DNA from: an uncultured Verrucomicrobiota bacterium
Lineage (GTDB): Bacteria; Verrucomicrobiota; Verrucomicrobiia; Chthoniobacterales; JACTMZ01
Assembly (NCBI GenBank): GCA_903934135.1
Contig: CAIZMQ010000028.1
Location: 1-35,978 of the forward strand
Reading direction: 5' to 3'
DNA length: 35,978 bases
Positions 6,727-14,711 of the stretch are shown here, one piece after another. How positions within the stretch are numbered: position 1 is the first letter of the stretch; each line of letters opens with the position of its first letter. The notes under the pieces are model-generated. The model ran no database searches. It was given only the letters and a program-made list of their open reading frames with translations, and had not been told where the DNA came from. Made by a program: the position numbers and the translations under genes.

Positions 6727-7710
6727 ATGCCTACTCCATCACGCTACGATTCCATGAGTTACCGGCGCTGCGGACGCAGCGGGCTCAAATTGCCCGCGCT
6801 ATCGCTCGGCCTTTGGCACAACTTTGGCGCTGAAGACGACTGGACCAACGCGCGCGATATGGTCGTGTGTTCCTTCGACGCCGGCATCACGCACTTTGAT
6901 TTGGCCAATAACTATGGCCCGCCACCAGGCAGCGCCGAGCAAACTTTCGGACGCATCCTGCACGGGGACCTCGCCGCCCATCGTGACGAGCTGATCATTT
7001 CAACCAAGGCCGGCTACCACATGTGGCCCGGCCCCTATGGCGAGTGGGGGTCGCGCAAATACCTGCTGGCCAGCCTGGATCAGAGTCTCCAGCGCATGGG
7101 GCTGGATTACGTCGATATTTTCTATAGCCATCGCCCCGATCCCGAGACACCGCTCGAAGAAACGGTGGGAGCCCTGGTCAGCGCCGTCCGTTCCGGCAAA
7201 GCCCTCTACGTCGGCATCTCCAGTTACGATGCGGAACTCACCCGCCGCGCCGCTGAAATCCTCCGCGCCGAGCGGATTCACCTCCTGATTCATCAGCCGG
7301 TCTGCAATCTTTTCGACCGCTGGGTGGAGCACGGATTGTCCGACGTTCTCCAGCAGGAAGGCATCGGCTGCATTCCTTTCAGCCCCCTCGCCCAGGGTCT
7401 GCTGGCCGGGCGTTACAGCAATGGCATCGATCCGCAATCCCGCGCCGGCAAGCCCGATGGATTCCTGCGCCCGGAACACGTGACGGAAGAGAAACTCCGC
7501 CGCATCCGCGCCTTGGCTGAAATCGCCATTGCGCGCGGCCAATCGCTGGCCCAAATGTCCATCGCCTGGCTCCTCGCCAAGCCCTGGGTCACCAGCGTTC
7601 TCATCGGCGCCAGCCGCTGGAGCCAGATCGAGGACGACCTGGGCGCGCTGGGAAACACCAGCTTCAGTCGTGATGAACTCGCGGCGATTGACAAGGCCTG
7701 CGACTTGTAA
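6727..7710 (+). CDS. Aldo/keto reductase, YghZ/Gpr (AKR14) type
   Basis: The 327-residue NADPH-dependent reductase closely resembles E. coli YghZ, an L-glyceraldehyde-3-phosphate/methylglyoxal reductase. Shared blocks include LPALSLGLWHNFG, HFDLANNYGPPPGSAE, ISTKAGYHMWPGPYG, YVDIFYSHR and SVLIGASR. The AKR tetrad is visible: D and Y in FDLANNYG, K in STKAGY, H in YSHR. The start at 6727 retains the RYxxMxYRxCGxSG segment that YghZ also has; AGGGAG directly before it is too close to be an ideal ribosome site. A role in detoxifying methylglyoxal is plausible by homology. The gene stands alone, convergent with tatD. Confidence 0.92.
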   Translation: MPTPSRYDSMSYRRCGRSGLKLPALSLGLWHNFGAEDDWTNARDMVVCSFDAGITHFDLANNYGPPPGSAEQTFGRILHGDLAAHRDELIISTKAGYHMWPGPYGEWGSRKYLLASLDQSLQRMGLDYVDIFYSHRPDPETPLEETVGALVSAVRSGKALYVGISSYDAELTRRAAEILRAERIHLLIHQPVCNLFDRWVEHGLSDVLQQEGIGCIPFSPLAQGLLAGRYSNGIDPQSRAGKPDGFLRPEHVTEEKLRRIRALAEIAIARGQSLAQMSIAWLLAKPWVTSVLIGASRWSQIEDDLGALGNTSFSRDELAAIDKACDL

Positions 7711-7782
7711 CGGCAGTCCGCCAAGGAGGAGGTAGCCCCGAGGCAAACGGATCACCGATGCGACCAAGTGATCTGACCACCA

Positions 7783-8655
7783 TTAAAACCGGGCGAGTTT
7801 GAAGAATTCGTGTGCGGCATGCTCGGTATGGGCAGCGACTTTTTCGAGGGGTTCCCTCCGCAACTCGGCAATCTTTTCCGCGATCAGCCGCACGTGCGCC
7901 GGTTCGCAAGTCTTCCCCCGGAAGGGAACCGGCGCCAAATACGGGCAATCGGTTTCCACCATGTAGCCATCGGGCGCGACCGCTTGGGCAGTCTCTTGCA
8001 CCAAGGCCGCGTTTTTGAAAGTGACGATGCCGGTGAAAGAAACCAGGTGCCCCATAGCGGCAAGTTCCGCGGCCGCTTCGGGGGTTCCGCCGAAGCAGTG
8101 GAAGACGCCTCGCAGCTTGCCGGTGTAAGGGCGGAGGAGGTCAAGGGTATCGTCCCAAGCATCCCGCTGATGGATGACGACATTGCGTCCGAGTTCGACG
8201 GCGAGGTCGAGTTGAGCTTTGAAAGCTTCAGCTTGGGCCGCTTTCATCGCGCCGTCGGCGATTTCCGCCTGCATGCCCTCGGCGGTTCCGGCTTGCAGGG
8301 CGGTGAAGACGCTTTCCTCTTTGCGCCCGGCCAGTTCACGGCTGGGCAGGTGATGGTAATCCATCCCGGTCTCACCGAGGGCGACAACCTTGGGATGACG
8401 GGCCAGCGCGGGGAGTTCCTCGAGGAAGTCCATGGCACCGGGGTCGAGCACATTGCAGGGGTGCAACCCGACCACCGCAAAGACGTGATCGTATTTCTCC
8501 GCGATGGCAATGGATTTACGGCAACTCTCGCGACCGATGCCGATGGTGATGATGCGGTGCACACCGGCTTCGCGGGCGCGGGCGATGACGGCGTCGAGTT
8601 GCCCCTCAAACTCCGGGAAATCAAGATGAGCGTGAGTGTCGGTGAGCACGGCCAC
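7783..8655 (-). CDS. tatD: TatD-family metal-dependent DNase
   Basis: This 290-residue TIM-barrel metal-dependent hydrolase has the blocks DTHAHLDF, VGLHPCN, ALGETGMDYH, VVIHQRDA, GVFHCFGG and VETDCPYLAPVPFRG, which supply the metal ligands. TatD proteins are 3'-5' exonucleases or deoxyribonucleases. An approximately 30-residue insertion after GETGMDY (running through REESV-like and GTAEGMQAE segments) is not in standard members. The GTG at 8655 overlaps the fabH stop by one base; a GTG at 8649 would give MLTDTHAHL and is equally plausible. It is the last gene of the plsX-fabH operon. Confidence 0.92.
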   Translation of the reverse strand: MAVLTDTHAHLDFPEFEGQLDAVIARAREAGVHRIITIGIGRESCRKSIAIAEKYDHVFAVVGLHPCNVLDPGAMDFLEELPALARHPKVVALGETGMDYHHLPSRELAGRKEESVFTALQAGTAEGMQAEIADGAMKAAQAEAFKAQLDLAVELGRNVVIHQRDAWDDTLDLLRPYTGKLRGVFHCFGGTPEAAAELAAMGHLVSFTGIVTFKNAALVQETAQAVAPDGYMVETDCPYLAPVPFRGKTCEPAHVRLIAEKIAELRREPLEKVAAHTEHAAHEFFKLARF

Positions 8656-9653
8656 TACCAGCGGACCACGGATGAGGCCCAGGTCAAACCGCCGCCGAAG
8701 ACGACCATGAGGATGTGATCGCCGCGTTTGATCCGGCCGCTGCGCTGGGCTTCGTCGAGGGCGATGGCCACGGCGGCAGCGGAGGTGTTGCCGTAGGATT
8801 CGAGATTGACGAAGAAACGTTCCATCGGGAGATCCAATTTGCCGGCAATGGTTTCGATGATGCGGAGGTTGGCTTGGTGCGGGATGAAACACTCGATGTC
8901 GTCCGGGGTTAGTCCGGCCCGGGCGATCGCTTCTTTGGCCGCGGCAATCATGGTCTGGACGGCATGGCGGTAAACTTCGCGTCCGGACATTTTCATCGTG
9001 TTGGCTTTCGACCCGATATTGTCCGCGGTGAGCGGATGGCGAGAGCCGCCGCCCGGAACATGGAGGATTTCGTCGAGGTTCCCGTTGCTCCCGGAATAGG
9101 CGGAAAGGATTTCCCCGGTCCCCTCCCCGGCCGGCTTGAGAACGGCGGCACCGGCCCCGTCACCAAAGAGGACGCAAGTGTTGCGGTCGGTCCAGTCGAT
9201 GATCGCGCTGAGTTTGTCCGCCCCGATGACCAGCGCTTTCTCGGCCGAACCGGTGGCGATGAATTGGCGGGCCAGCTCCAGACCATAAAGGAAGCCGGAG
9301 CAGGCGGCCGAAACGTCAAGGCAGGTGGCCTTGGGAGCGCCGAGGGCCTTTTGCACGAAGCAGGCGGTAGCAGGAAAGGCCATGTCCGGGGTGACGGTGG
9401 CCACAATGATGAGGTCGAGGTCTTCGGCTTGGATCCCGGCATTTTCCAAGGCGTCGCGGCCGGCCTTGATCGCCAGATCGCTGGTCGCCTCATCTGGGCC
9501 GGCGATGCGGCGCTCTTTGATTCCAGTGCGCTCGACGATCCACTCGTCGGTGGTCTCGACCATGCGCTGCAGGTCGGCATTGGTCAGGACCTTTTCCGGC
9601 AGGTATTTGCCGGTTCCGGCGATGGCGACGGGGCGGAGAAGTTTGGCGCTCAT
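8655..9653 (-). CDS. fabH: 3-oxoacyl-ACP synthase III FabH
   Basis: FabH condenses acetyl-CoA with malonyl-ACP to start type II fatty acid synthesis. The 332-residue protein shows the Cys-His-Asn triad: Cys in DVSAACSGF, His in IPHQANLRI and Asn in ESYGNTSAAA. Other family blocks are DEWIVERTGIKERRI and the C-terminal GGGLTWAS. The ATG at 9653 overlaps the plsX stop (TAATG), and an extended start at 9782 would lie inside plsX. Gene order plsX-fabH directly after yceD-rpmF is widely conserved in bacteria. Confidence 0.97.
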   Translation of the reverse strand: MSAKLLRPVAIAGTGKYLPEKVLTNADLQRMVETTDEWIVERTGIKERRIAGPDEATSDLAIKAGRDALENAGIQAEDLDLIIVATVTPDMAFPATACFVQKALGAPKATCLDVSAACSGFLYGLELARQFIATGSAEKALVIGADKLSAIIDWTDRNTCVLFGDGAGAAVLKPAGEGTGEILSAYSGSNGNLDEILHVPGGGSRHPLTADNIGSKANTMKMSGREVYRHAVQTMIAAAKEAIARAGLTPDDIECFIPHQANLRIIETIAGKLDLPMERFFVNLESYGNTSAAAVAIALDEAQRSGRIKRGDHILMVVFGGGLTWASSVVRW

Positions 9654-10657
9654 TAGCGGGCGTAGAAGGCGGCGAGTTCCTCGACGATGTGGGGGTTGAT
9701 GCGGGTCTTGATCGATTCGAGCGCGACGCGGATGGCATTCTTGATCGCTTTCGGGCTGCTCGAGCCGTGGGCGATGATGCAAATGCCGTCAACTCCGAGA
9801 AGCGGACTGCCGCCGTATTCCTCATAGTTGGTGCGCTTTTTCAATTTGCGGAAGGCGCCCTGCATGAGGCAGGCACCGGCCATGCGGATCGGGGAGCGCT
9901 TGATTTCGTTTTTCAGCCAGTGAAACACGGCCTCGGCGGTGGCCTCGCAGGACTTGAGGACGACATTGCCGGTGAAACCGTCGCAAAGGACGACTTCGAC
10001 CGGATTTTGGAAGAGATCGTGACCCTCGATGTTGCCGCGGAAGTTGAGTCCGCTCGCCCGGAGGAGTTTGAAAATTTCTTTGGTGAACTCGCTGCCCTTG
10101 GCATCTTCGCCGCCGATCGACATCAATCCGATGGCCGGGTTCTTGTAGCCGAGAACGTAGCGCGAGAAGACGGCTCCCATGATGGCGTATTGCAGCATGT
10201 GGTCGGGGCGTGCGTCGGTGTTGGCTCCGGCGTCGATCAAAACACAAAGATTTGTTTCGGTCGGCAGGAGGGCGGCAATACCCGGGCGGTCGACGCCCTC
10301 GAGATTGCGCAGCTTGATCGTCGTGGCGGCGACGGCGGCCCCAGTATGGCCGGCACTGACCACGGCATCCGCCTGCCCGTGTTTGACTAGGTCGACCGAG
10401 CGGGAAATGGAGGAGTCCTTTTTGCGGCGGAAGCCATCGACCGCGCTTTCGCACATCTCGACGACCTGAGTGGTGTGGACAATCTCGACGCGAGGATCCC
10501 GGCAACCATGCTTGTCGAGTTCGGCGCGGATTTGCCCTTCATCCCCGACCAAGAAGAGTCTTTCCAAATGAGGAAACTCGCGGAGAGCAAGGACGGCACC
10601 CGCCACGCAGGCCTGTGGCGCGTGGTCGCCGCCCATTGCATCGAGCGCAACCTTCAT
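9653..10657 (-). CDS. plsX: Phosphate acyltransferase PlsX
   Basis: PlsX converts acyl-ACP to acyl-phosphate for phospholipid synthesis at the membrane surface. The 334-residue protein starts VALDAMGGDHAP and contains VVSAGHTGA, LIDAGANTDARP, CDGFTGNVVLKS and YGGSPLLGVDGI, all typical. Length is normal. It is followed by fabH with a TAATG overlap and preceded by rpmF 18 bp upstream. Confidence 0.97.
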   Translation of the reverse strand: MKVALDAMGGDHAPQACVAGAVLALREFPHLERLFLVGDEGQIRAELDKHGCRDPRVEIVHTTQVVEMCESAVDGFRRKKDSSISRSVDLVKHGQADAVVSAGHTGAAVAATTIKLRNLEGVDRPGIAALLPTETNLCVLIDAGANTDARPDHMLQYAIMGAVFSRYVLGYKNPAIGLMSIGGEDAKGSEFTKEIFKLLRASGLNFRGNIEGHDLFQNPVEVVLCDGFTGNVVLKSCEATAEAVFHWLKNEIKRSPIRMAGACLMQGAFRKLKKRTNYEEYGGSPLLGVDGICIIAHGSSSPKAIKNAIRVALESIKTRINPHIVEELAAFYAR

Positions 10658-10675
10658 AGGCGCAGGGCCGCGGGA

Positions 10676-10858
10676 TTAAGCCGTCCCGACGGAAAGAACT
10701 TGGCGCCCTTTGTAGTAGCCGCAGGAAGGACAGGCGGTGTGGGAAGGCAGTTTTGTCCCGCACTGGGCGCAGGTGCCGAGTTCGCCGGCATGCCAGCGGT
10801 TGGCTGCCTTGCGGGTGCGCAGGCGCATTTTGGATACTTTGCGTTTCGGGACGGGCAT
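10676..10858 (-). CDS. rpmF: 50S ribosomal protein L32
   Basis: This 60-residue basic protein begins MPVPKRKVSKMRLRTRKAAN and carries a zinc-ribbon with two CxxC pairs (CAQC and CPSC), followed by GYYKGRQVL. It is the Cys-containing (zinc-binding) form of L32. It lies 6 bp after the DUF177 gene, the classical yceD-rpmF pairing. Confidence 0.97.
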   Translation of the reverse strand: MPVPKRKVSKMRLRTRKAANRWHAGELGTCAQCGTKLPSHTACPSCGYYKGRQVLSVGTA

Positions 10859-10864
10859 AAGAAA

Positions 10865-11320
10865 TCAGCGTTTGGTTTTGAGCTTTTCGAGTTTGTCCCA
10901 AGCAGACGGCACTTTTTCCGGCTCACCGCCCCCGGAGGTCTCCGGAGCATGGTAGGGACAGCGATGATCAGGAAGTTGATCACACCGTGGGTGGTTTGGC
11001 AAAGCCAATAAAAGCTCCTCCCGAACGGCAGGGGTCAAATCGACCAGTTCCCGGCCATCCATCTGGACCTGGGCGGCGAAGGGGTCGGCCACGGCCTGGT
11101 AAACAAAGGGCTGCAGGCAGGCGACACAGGTCATTTCGACCGGTGCGGCTACCCGGCCGGTGGCAAAGACCCCGCCACCCGAAAGGCCGACCTCCAATTC
11201 ATAGTGAACCGGACCGCCCGGCTTGGCACCGATGGCCTCGAGATCGAGAAAACCGGGCGATTCGTCCCCTTCGAGGCGCATCCCCTCGAGCGGGATCTGG
11301 TTGAGGTGGACACCGATCAC
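10865..11320 (-). CDS. yceD: YceD (DUF177) family protein
   Basis: The 151-residue protein belongs to the DUF177/YceD family, linked in the literature to 23S rRNA accumulation. A central motif VEMTCVACLQPF matches the conserved CxxC region, followed by the strand PAVREELLLALP and a Cys-containing block CDQLPDHRCPYH before a basic C-terminus. It overlaps coaD by 4 bp and precedes rpmF. The family assignment rests on both the motif and the gene order. Confidence 0.88.
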   Translation of the reverse strand: MIGVHLNQIPLEGMRLEGDESPGFLDLEAIGAKPGGPVHYELEVGLSGGGVFATGRVAAPVEMTCVACLQPFVYQAVADPFAAQVQMDGRELVDLTPAVREELLLALPNHPRCDQLPDHRCPYHAPETSGGGEPEKVPSAWDKLEKLKTKR

Positions 11321-11811
11321 GGCAACGACGCGCCTCCGGTGAACTTGCCCCGCAGGGCCGCCGCGACCGGCGGGGTGACCACGCCCGACACGTCGCCGCC
11401 GAGGCGGGCAACTTCTTTGACGATGCGGCTGCTGATGTAGCTGTAGTCCTCTTTGGGCATGAGGAAGATAGTTTCCACCGCAGGCGCGAGACGGCGGTTC
11501 ATCAGGGCCATTTGGAACTCGAATTCGAAGTCGGAAACGGCGCGCAGTCCGCGCACAATGACCTGCGCCTTTTCGGCGGTGACAAAATCAACGAGCAGTC
11601 CGTCCAGTTTCTTCACCTTGACCCGCGGCTCATCGGGCAAGGAGGCCCGGATGAGGGCCAGGCGCTCGTCGATGGAAAAAAGCGGGCCCTTGCCCTCGCT
11701 CGAGGCGGCCGCGACGATGACTTCGTCGAACAAACGCAAGGCGCGCTTGATCACGTCGACGTGGCCGAGGGTGACCGGGTCGAAACTGCCGGGATAAATG
11801 GCGCGGGTCAT
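11317..11811 (-). CDS. coaD: Phosphopantetheine adenylyltransferase CoaD
   Basis: CoaD catalyses the penultimate step of coenzyme A synthesis, adenylylating 4'-phosphopantetheine. The 164-residue protein has YPGSFDPVTLGHVD (TxGH nucleotide-binding motif), VIVRGLRAVSDFEFE, and YSYISSRIVKEVA. Length is typical. The start ATG at 11811 has no Shine-Dalgarno motif. It lies upstream of yceD, grouping CoA supply with lipid initiation genes in one operon. Confidence 0.97.
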   Translation of the reverse strand: MTRAIYPGSFDPVTLGHVDVIKRALRLFDEVIVAAASSEGKGPLFSIDERLALIRASLPDEPRVKVKKLDGLLVDFVTAEKAQVIVRGLRAVSDFEFEFQMALMNRRLAPAVETIFLMPKEDYSYISSRIVKEVARLGGDVSGVVTPPVAAALRGKFTGGASLP

Positions 11812-11847
11812 GATCGGAGAGTATCCGCGTGCCGTGGGGCAGCCTCC

Positions 11848-12021
11848 TTATTCGTAATAGGGACCGAATTCGTTGCCCATTTCGTCGGGCGAGACGATCC
11901 GTCCGCGCCCCTCGGCCCCTTGCTCGAGATTTTGCAAGGCGCTGCTGCCGGCTCCGCTGAAAGTCCCACAGCCGCAGACGCCGAAAGCGCCAACCAATCC
12001 AAGGAGAAGGAGAAATTTCAT
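11848..12021 (-). CDS. Small lipoprotein, 57 residues
   Basis: A short reading frame encodes MKFLLLLGLVGAFGVCGCG followed by about 38 small/polar residues ending FGPYYE. The N-terminus has a charged residue, a hydrophobic core and a lipobox-like VCGC, so it is probably a lipoprotein anchored at C18. The mature part contains GAGSSALQNLEQGAEGRG. Function is unknown. It lies between the DJ-1 gene and coaD in the same direction. Codon phase and signal peptide support a real gene, although it is short. Confidence 0.7.
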   Translation of the reverse strand: MKFLLLLGLVGAFGVCGCGTFSGAGSSALQNLEQGAEGRGRIVSPDEMGNEFGPYYE

Positions 12022-12066
12022 GGCGGATAAATCTTAGGTCAAAACAGCACACCGCGTCGACCCCAA

Positions 12067-12609
12067 TCAGGCCATGATAGCGCGGGCGATTTCCTCCTCT
12101 TTGGCCTCGCCGAAAAGTCGATCAACGAGGGCCAAGCCGAATTCCAGAGCCGTCCCAGCCCCGCGCGAGGTGACAAGGAGGCCGTCCTGCAGGACCCGCT
12201 CGCCGGTCTGTGCGCCGGGAAGTTCGTCGGCCACCGAGAAGTGCGCGGTGAAGCGTTTGCCCGCCAACAGACCGGCATCATGCAAAACGAGGGGCCCGGC
12301 GCAAATGGCCGCCACGGGTTTGCCTGCGGCAACAAAGTCGCGGGCCAGGGCGGCCGGCCGCCCATCCTGGCGCAGCACGGCCACCGCGGCGCCACCGGGA
12401 ATGAGAAGAAGATCGAAGTCTTCGGTCGGCACGTCGTCGAGTAGAGCGTCGCCACGGAGGACTAATCCGTTGCGCCCGGCGACCTCCAACCCGTCCCCGA
12501 GCACCGCCAGCACGACCTCCGCGCCGGCGCGGCGCAAGACGTCCACCGGGGCGACCAATTCAAGTTCCTCCACCCCGTCAGCGAGCAGACAGAGCACGCG
12601 CTTTTTCAT
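12067..12609 (-). CDS. DJ-1/PfpI family protein (YajL/ThiJ-like)
   Basis: The 180-residue protein has the DJ-1 blocks: DGVEELELVAPVDVLRRAG at the N-terminus with the conserved Glu, LLIPGG in the middle, and the nucleophile elbow VAAICAGPLVL containing the reactive Cys. Late TSRGAGTALEF matches the conserved SRGP-like loop. DJ-1 proteins are linked to oxidative-stress protection and glyoxal metabolism; exact activity here is unknown. It is the first gene of the long coaD-plsX-fabH operon. Confidence 0.92.
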   Translation of the reverse strand: MKKRVLCLLADGVEELELVAPVDVLRRAGAEVVLAVLGDGLEVAGRNGLVLRGDALLDDVPTEDFDLLLIPGGAAVAVLRQDGRPAALARDFVAAGKPVAAICAGPLVLHDAGLLAGKRFTAHFSVADELPGAQTGERVLQDGLLVTSRGAGTALEFGLALVDRLFGEAKEEEIARAIMA

Positions 12610-12712
12610 GGCCCGATTTTAAGCCGCCCCCCCGGAGAGGCAACCGGCAAGTCGGTCCAACCGACCAAGAATGGGAGCAGCTCGGATGAAGTTTTTGCCA
12701 GGGCCCCAAAGA

Positions 12713-14272
12713 TCAAAGGGAACGCTTCCGGCGCTTCCAGAGATAGATCGCTCCAGCGCCCAATAAGACCAGCAGATAGGTTGAGGGTTCCGGGACTGTG
12801 GCAAACCCGATCACATCGAACTCTTGGAATCCCGTGCCGCCATTCTCATAGCCGGTGAAAAGAAACCGGAGGCTCCCCACGCCCTCGGCAAGATGACCCG
12901 TCGACGGCGCTAGTGTCACCAATGTGCTCGACCGACTTGTGTCATGGTAGCTGTACGGTTCTAGCTGGGATGTGATAGGATTACGCCGCCACACTTCGAC
13001 CAGGGGAAAACTTGATTCGGGAACGTCATAAGGCGTCAACGTAGCCAAGGTCAGGAAGGTTTCCGGCGCGCTGGCGAGAGAATATTCCACGGTGTAGGAC
13101 TGCCCGTCGCGCCCGGAATCCCAACTCGCGTAGGTGGCAATGGAGTTGATGGTGTAACCACCGGGGTTCGTGTCCAGATCAAGAGCAAACGTGAGTGTTG
13201 TCTGGTTCGGCAGAACGCTCAGAGTCGGTTGAGGCCCGCTCGACGCATTCAGCACGCCGTCCGTCAAAGGGGCCAAGTCCACCGCATAATCATCCTCGCC
13301 GTAAAAGTAGCGATTACCCGAGCCGGGAGCACCCGTGCGCGAGGCGGATGCCAGGCTGGTCTGCAACAAATCCGTGCTGGTCACTACCGTGCCCGGGGAG
13401 CCAGTGCGAGATGCGGAAGAGAGGCTGGTTTGGAGCAAATCCGTACCCGACACTGATCCCGGAAAGGTACCATTGATCGAATGGTGGTTTGACTGAACGA
13501 CAATCGGGCGAAAAGAGGAAGATCCGGAGTCCGTTATGGAACCGAACACGTCGAACTCCTGAAATCCCGTACCTCCATTTTCGAAGGCGTCCACATTTTG
13601 CGCAAAATCGCCGAACTTGAACTGGAGACTGCCCACGCCCTCGGCGAGCGGACCCGCTGAACTCGTCAGTGTGACCAACGTGCTCGACCGACTTGTGTCA
13701 TGGTAGCTGTACGGTTCTAGCTGGGATGTGATAGGATTAGGCCGCCGCACTTCGACCAGGGGAAAACTTGACTCGGGAACGTCATAAGGCGTCAACGTAG
13801 CCAAGGTCAGGAAGGTTTCCGGCGCGCTGGCGAGAGAATATTCCACGGTGTAGGACTGCCCGTCGCGCCCGGAATCCCAACTCGCGTAGGTGGCAATGGA
13901 ATCGATGGTGTAGCCACCGGGATTCGTGACCAGATCAAGGGCAAAGGTCAGCGTTGTCTGGTTCGGCAACACGCTCCAAGACGGCTTGGGTCCGTTCGAC
14001 CCGTCGAACGCGCCGTCCGTCAAAGGGGCCAAGTCCACCGCATAATCATCCTCGCCGTAAAAGTAGCGATTACCCGGAGGATCAACCACGTAGGTGCCAG
14101 GAGAGGTAATGCCCGGTGCGGAGGAGGGACTCGGGAACGTGCCATTGTGTGACCAATAATTCGCCTGGATAACGGTCATGTCCGCCCGAGAACTGGTGGC
14201 AAGACCGCCGAGCAGAGCGGCGGCCAAGAAAACGCAAAGTGAAGGCAAGCGTAAGAGATCGGATTTGCTCAT
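12713..14272 (-). CDS. PEP-CTERM exported protein with two internal repeats
   Basis: The 519-residue protein has a signal peptide (residues 1-30, hydrophobic CVFLAAALLGGLA, likely cut after SRA) and a C-terminal VPEPSTY motif followed by a hydrophobic segment and KRRKR: a PEP-CTERM sorting signal processed by an exosortase. The body holds two copies of an approximately 250-residue domain sharing GNRYFYGEDDYAVDLAPLTDG and ENGGTGFQEFDV. The repeat is 756 bp in period and near-identical at DNA level for much of its length. The linker has a further two-copy TDLLQTSL repeat. The domain looks like a beta-rich carbohydrate-binding-like fold but I do not recognise it. The ATG at 14272 is chosen for its signal peptide. 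Confidence 0.9.
   Translation of the reverse strand: MSKSDLLRLPSLCVFLAAALLGGLATSSRADMTVIQANYWSHNGTFPSPSSAPGITSPGTYVVDPPGNRYFYGEDDYAVDLAPLTDGAFDGSNGPKPSWSVLPNQTTLTFALDLVTNPGGYTIDSIATYASWDSGRDGQSYTVEYSLASAPETFLTLATLTPYDVPESSFPLVEVRRPNPITSQLEPYSYHDTSRSSTLVTLTSSAGPLAEGVGSLQFKFGDFAQNVDAFENGGTGFQEFDVFGSITDSGSSSFRPIVVQSNHHSINGTFPGSVSGTDLLQTSLSSASRTGSPGTVVTSTDLLQTSLASASRTGAPGSGNRYFYGEDDYAVDLAPLTDGVLNASSGPQPTLSVLPNQTTLTFALDLDTNPGGYTINSIATYASWDSGRDGQSYTVEYSLASAPETFLTLATLTPYDVPESSFPLVEVWRRNPITSQLEPYSYHDTSRSSTLVTLAPSTGHLAEGVGSLRFLFTGYENGGTGFQEFDVIGFATVPEPSTYLLVLLGAGAIYLWKRRKRSL
12924..13320. repeat. Copy 2 of 756-bp-period duplication in the PEP-CTERM gene
   Basis: This block aligns without gaps to 13680-14076 at an offset of exactly 756 bp. 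The first 50 or so bases are identical and only scattered substitutions follow, including at silent positions, which indicates a recent duplication or gene conversion. Confidence 0.85.
13680..14076. repeat. Copy 1 of 756-bp-period duplication in the PEP-CTERM gene
   Basis: This is the partner of 12924-13320, encoding the N-terminal domain copy. Outside this block the two domain copies diverge more and differ in length, including a NVDAF insertion present only in this copy. Confidence 0.85.
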
Positions 14273-14525
14273 AATTCTTTGGTCTTTAGGTTGCGGAATT
14301 TGAAAGCGCGGCGAGGCTAATTCAGGAAAATGAGGCCCGCGAGCAGGTTGACGAAAAATGACATGCAAGAGAACGCCAAACCCGTGGAGAGTCAAACGAC
14401 CGACCGCAAAAAATCGGCCGGGCACGAGGAGTCCGGTCGCAAAATCGTTTTCTCCAGGATATTTGCATCAAGTACTTCCCCCCAGAGACAGGCGTCCGCC
14501 AGCAGCTTTGAGGCAGAAAGCGGGA

Positions 14526-14602
14526 TGGCGGAGCCTACGGGACTCGAACCCGCAACCTCTGCCGTGACAGGGCAGCGCTCTAACCAATTGAGCTAAGGCT
14601 CC
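14526..14602 (-). tRNA. tRNA-Asp (GTC)
   Basis: On the minus strand the acceptor GGAGCCT pairs with AGGCTCC, the D-arm contains TTAGCTCAATTGGTTAGAGC, the anticodon stem CTGCC/GGCAG encloses loop CTGTCAC (anticodon GTC), and the T-arm has GGTTCGAGTCC. The discriminator is G73, as expected for tRNA-Asp, and CCA is encoded (14526-14528). Confidence 0.96.
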
Positions 14603-14711
14603 TCGCCGAAACTATGAATAAAGCGCAGCGGGCTCCTTGGCGAAAGCTCTTTTTCCGGAAACGGAAATCGCGTGCGTTGGTCCGACCGGGGGTTTTATCC
14701 TCCAAGGTCCC

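Noticed and set aside
12924-14076. CRISPR-like or tandem-repeat array
   Set aside because: Only two long copies exist, in frame within one protein-coding gene; there are no short regular repeats with unique spacers.
14361-14380. A sigma-54-like promoter upstream of the PEP-CTERM gene (TGGCGTTCTCTTGCA on the minus strand)
   Set aside because: PEP-CTERM genes can be sigma-54 controlled, but the GG and GC elements are separated by 9 rather than the required 10 bases.
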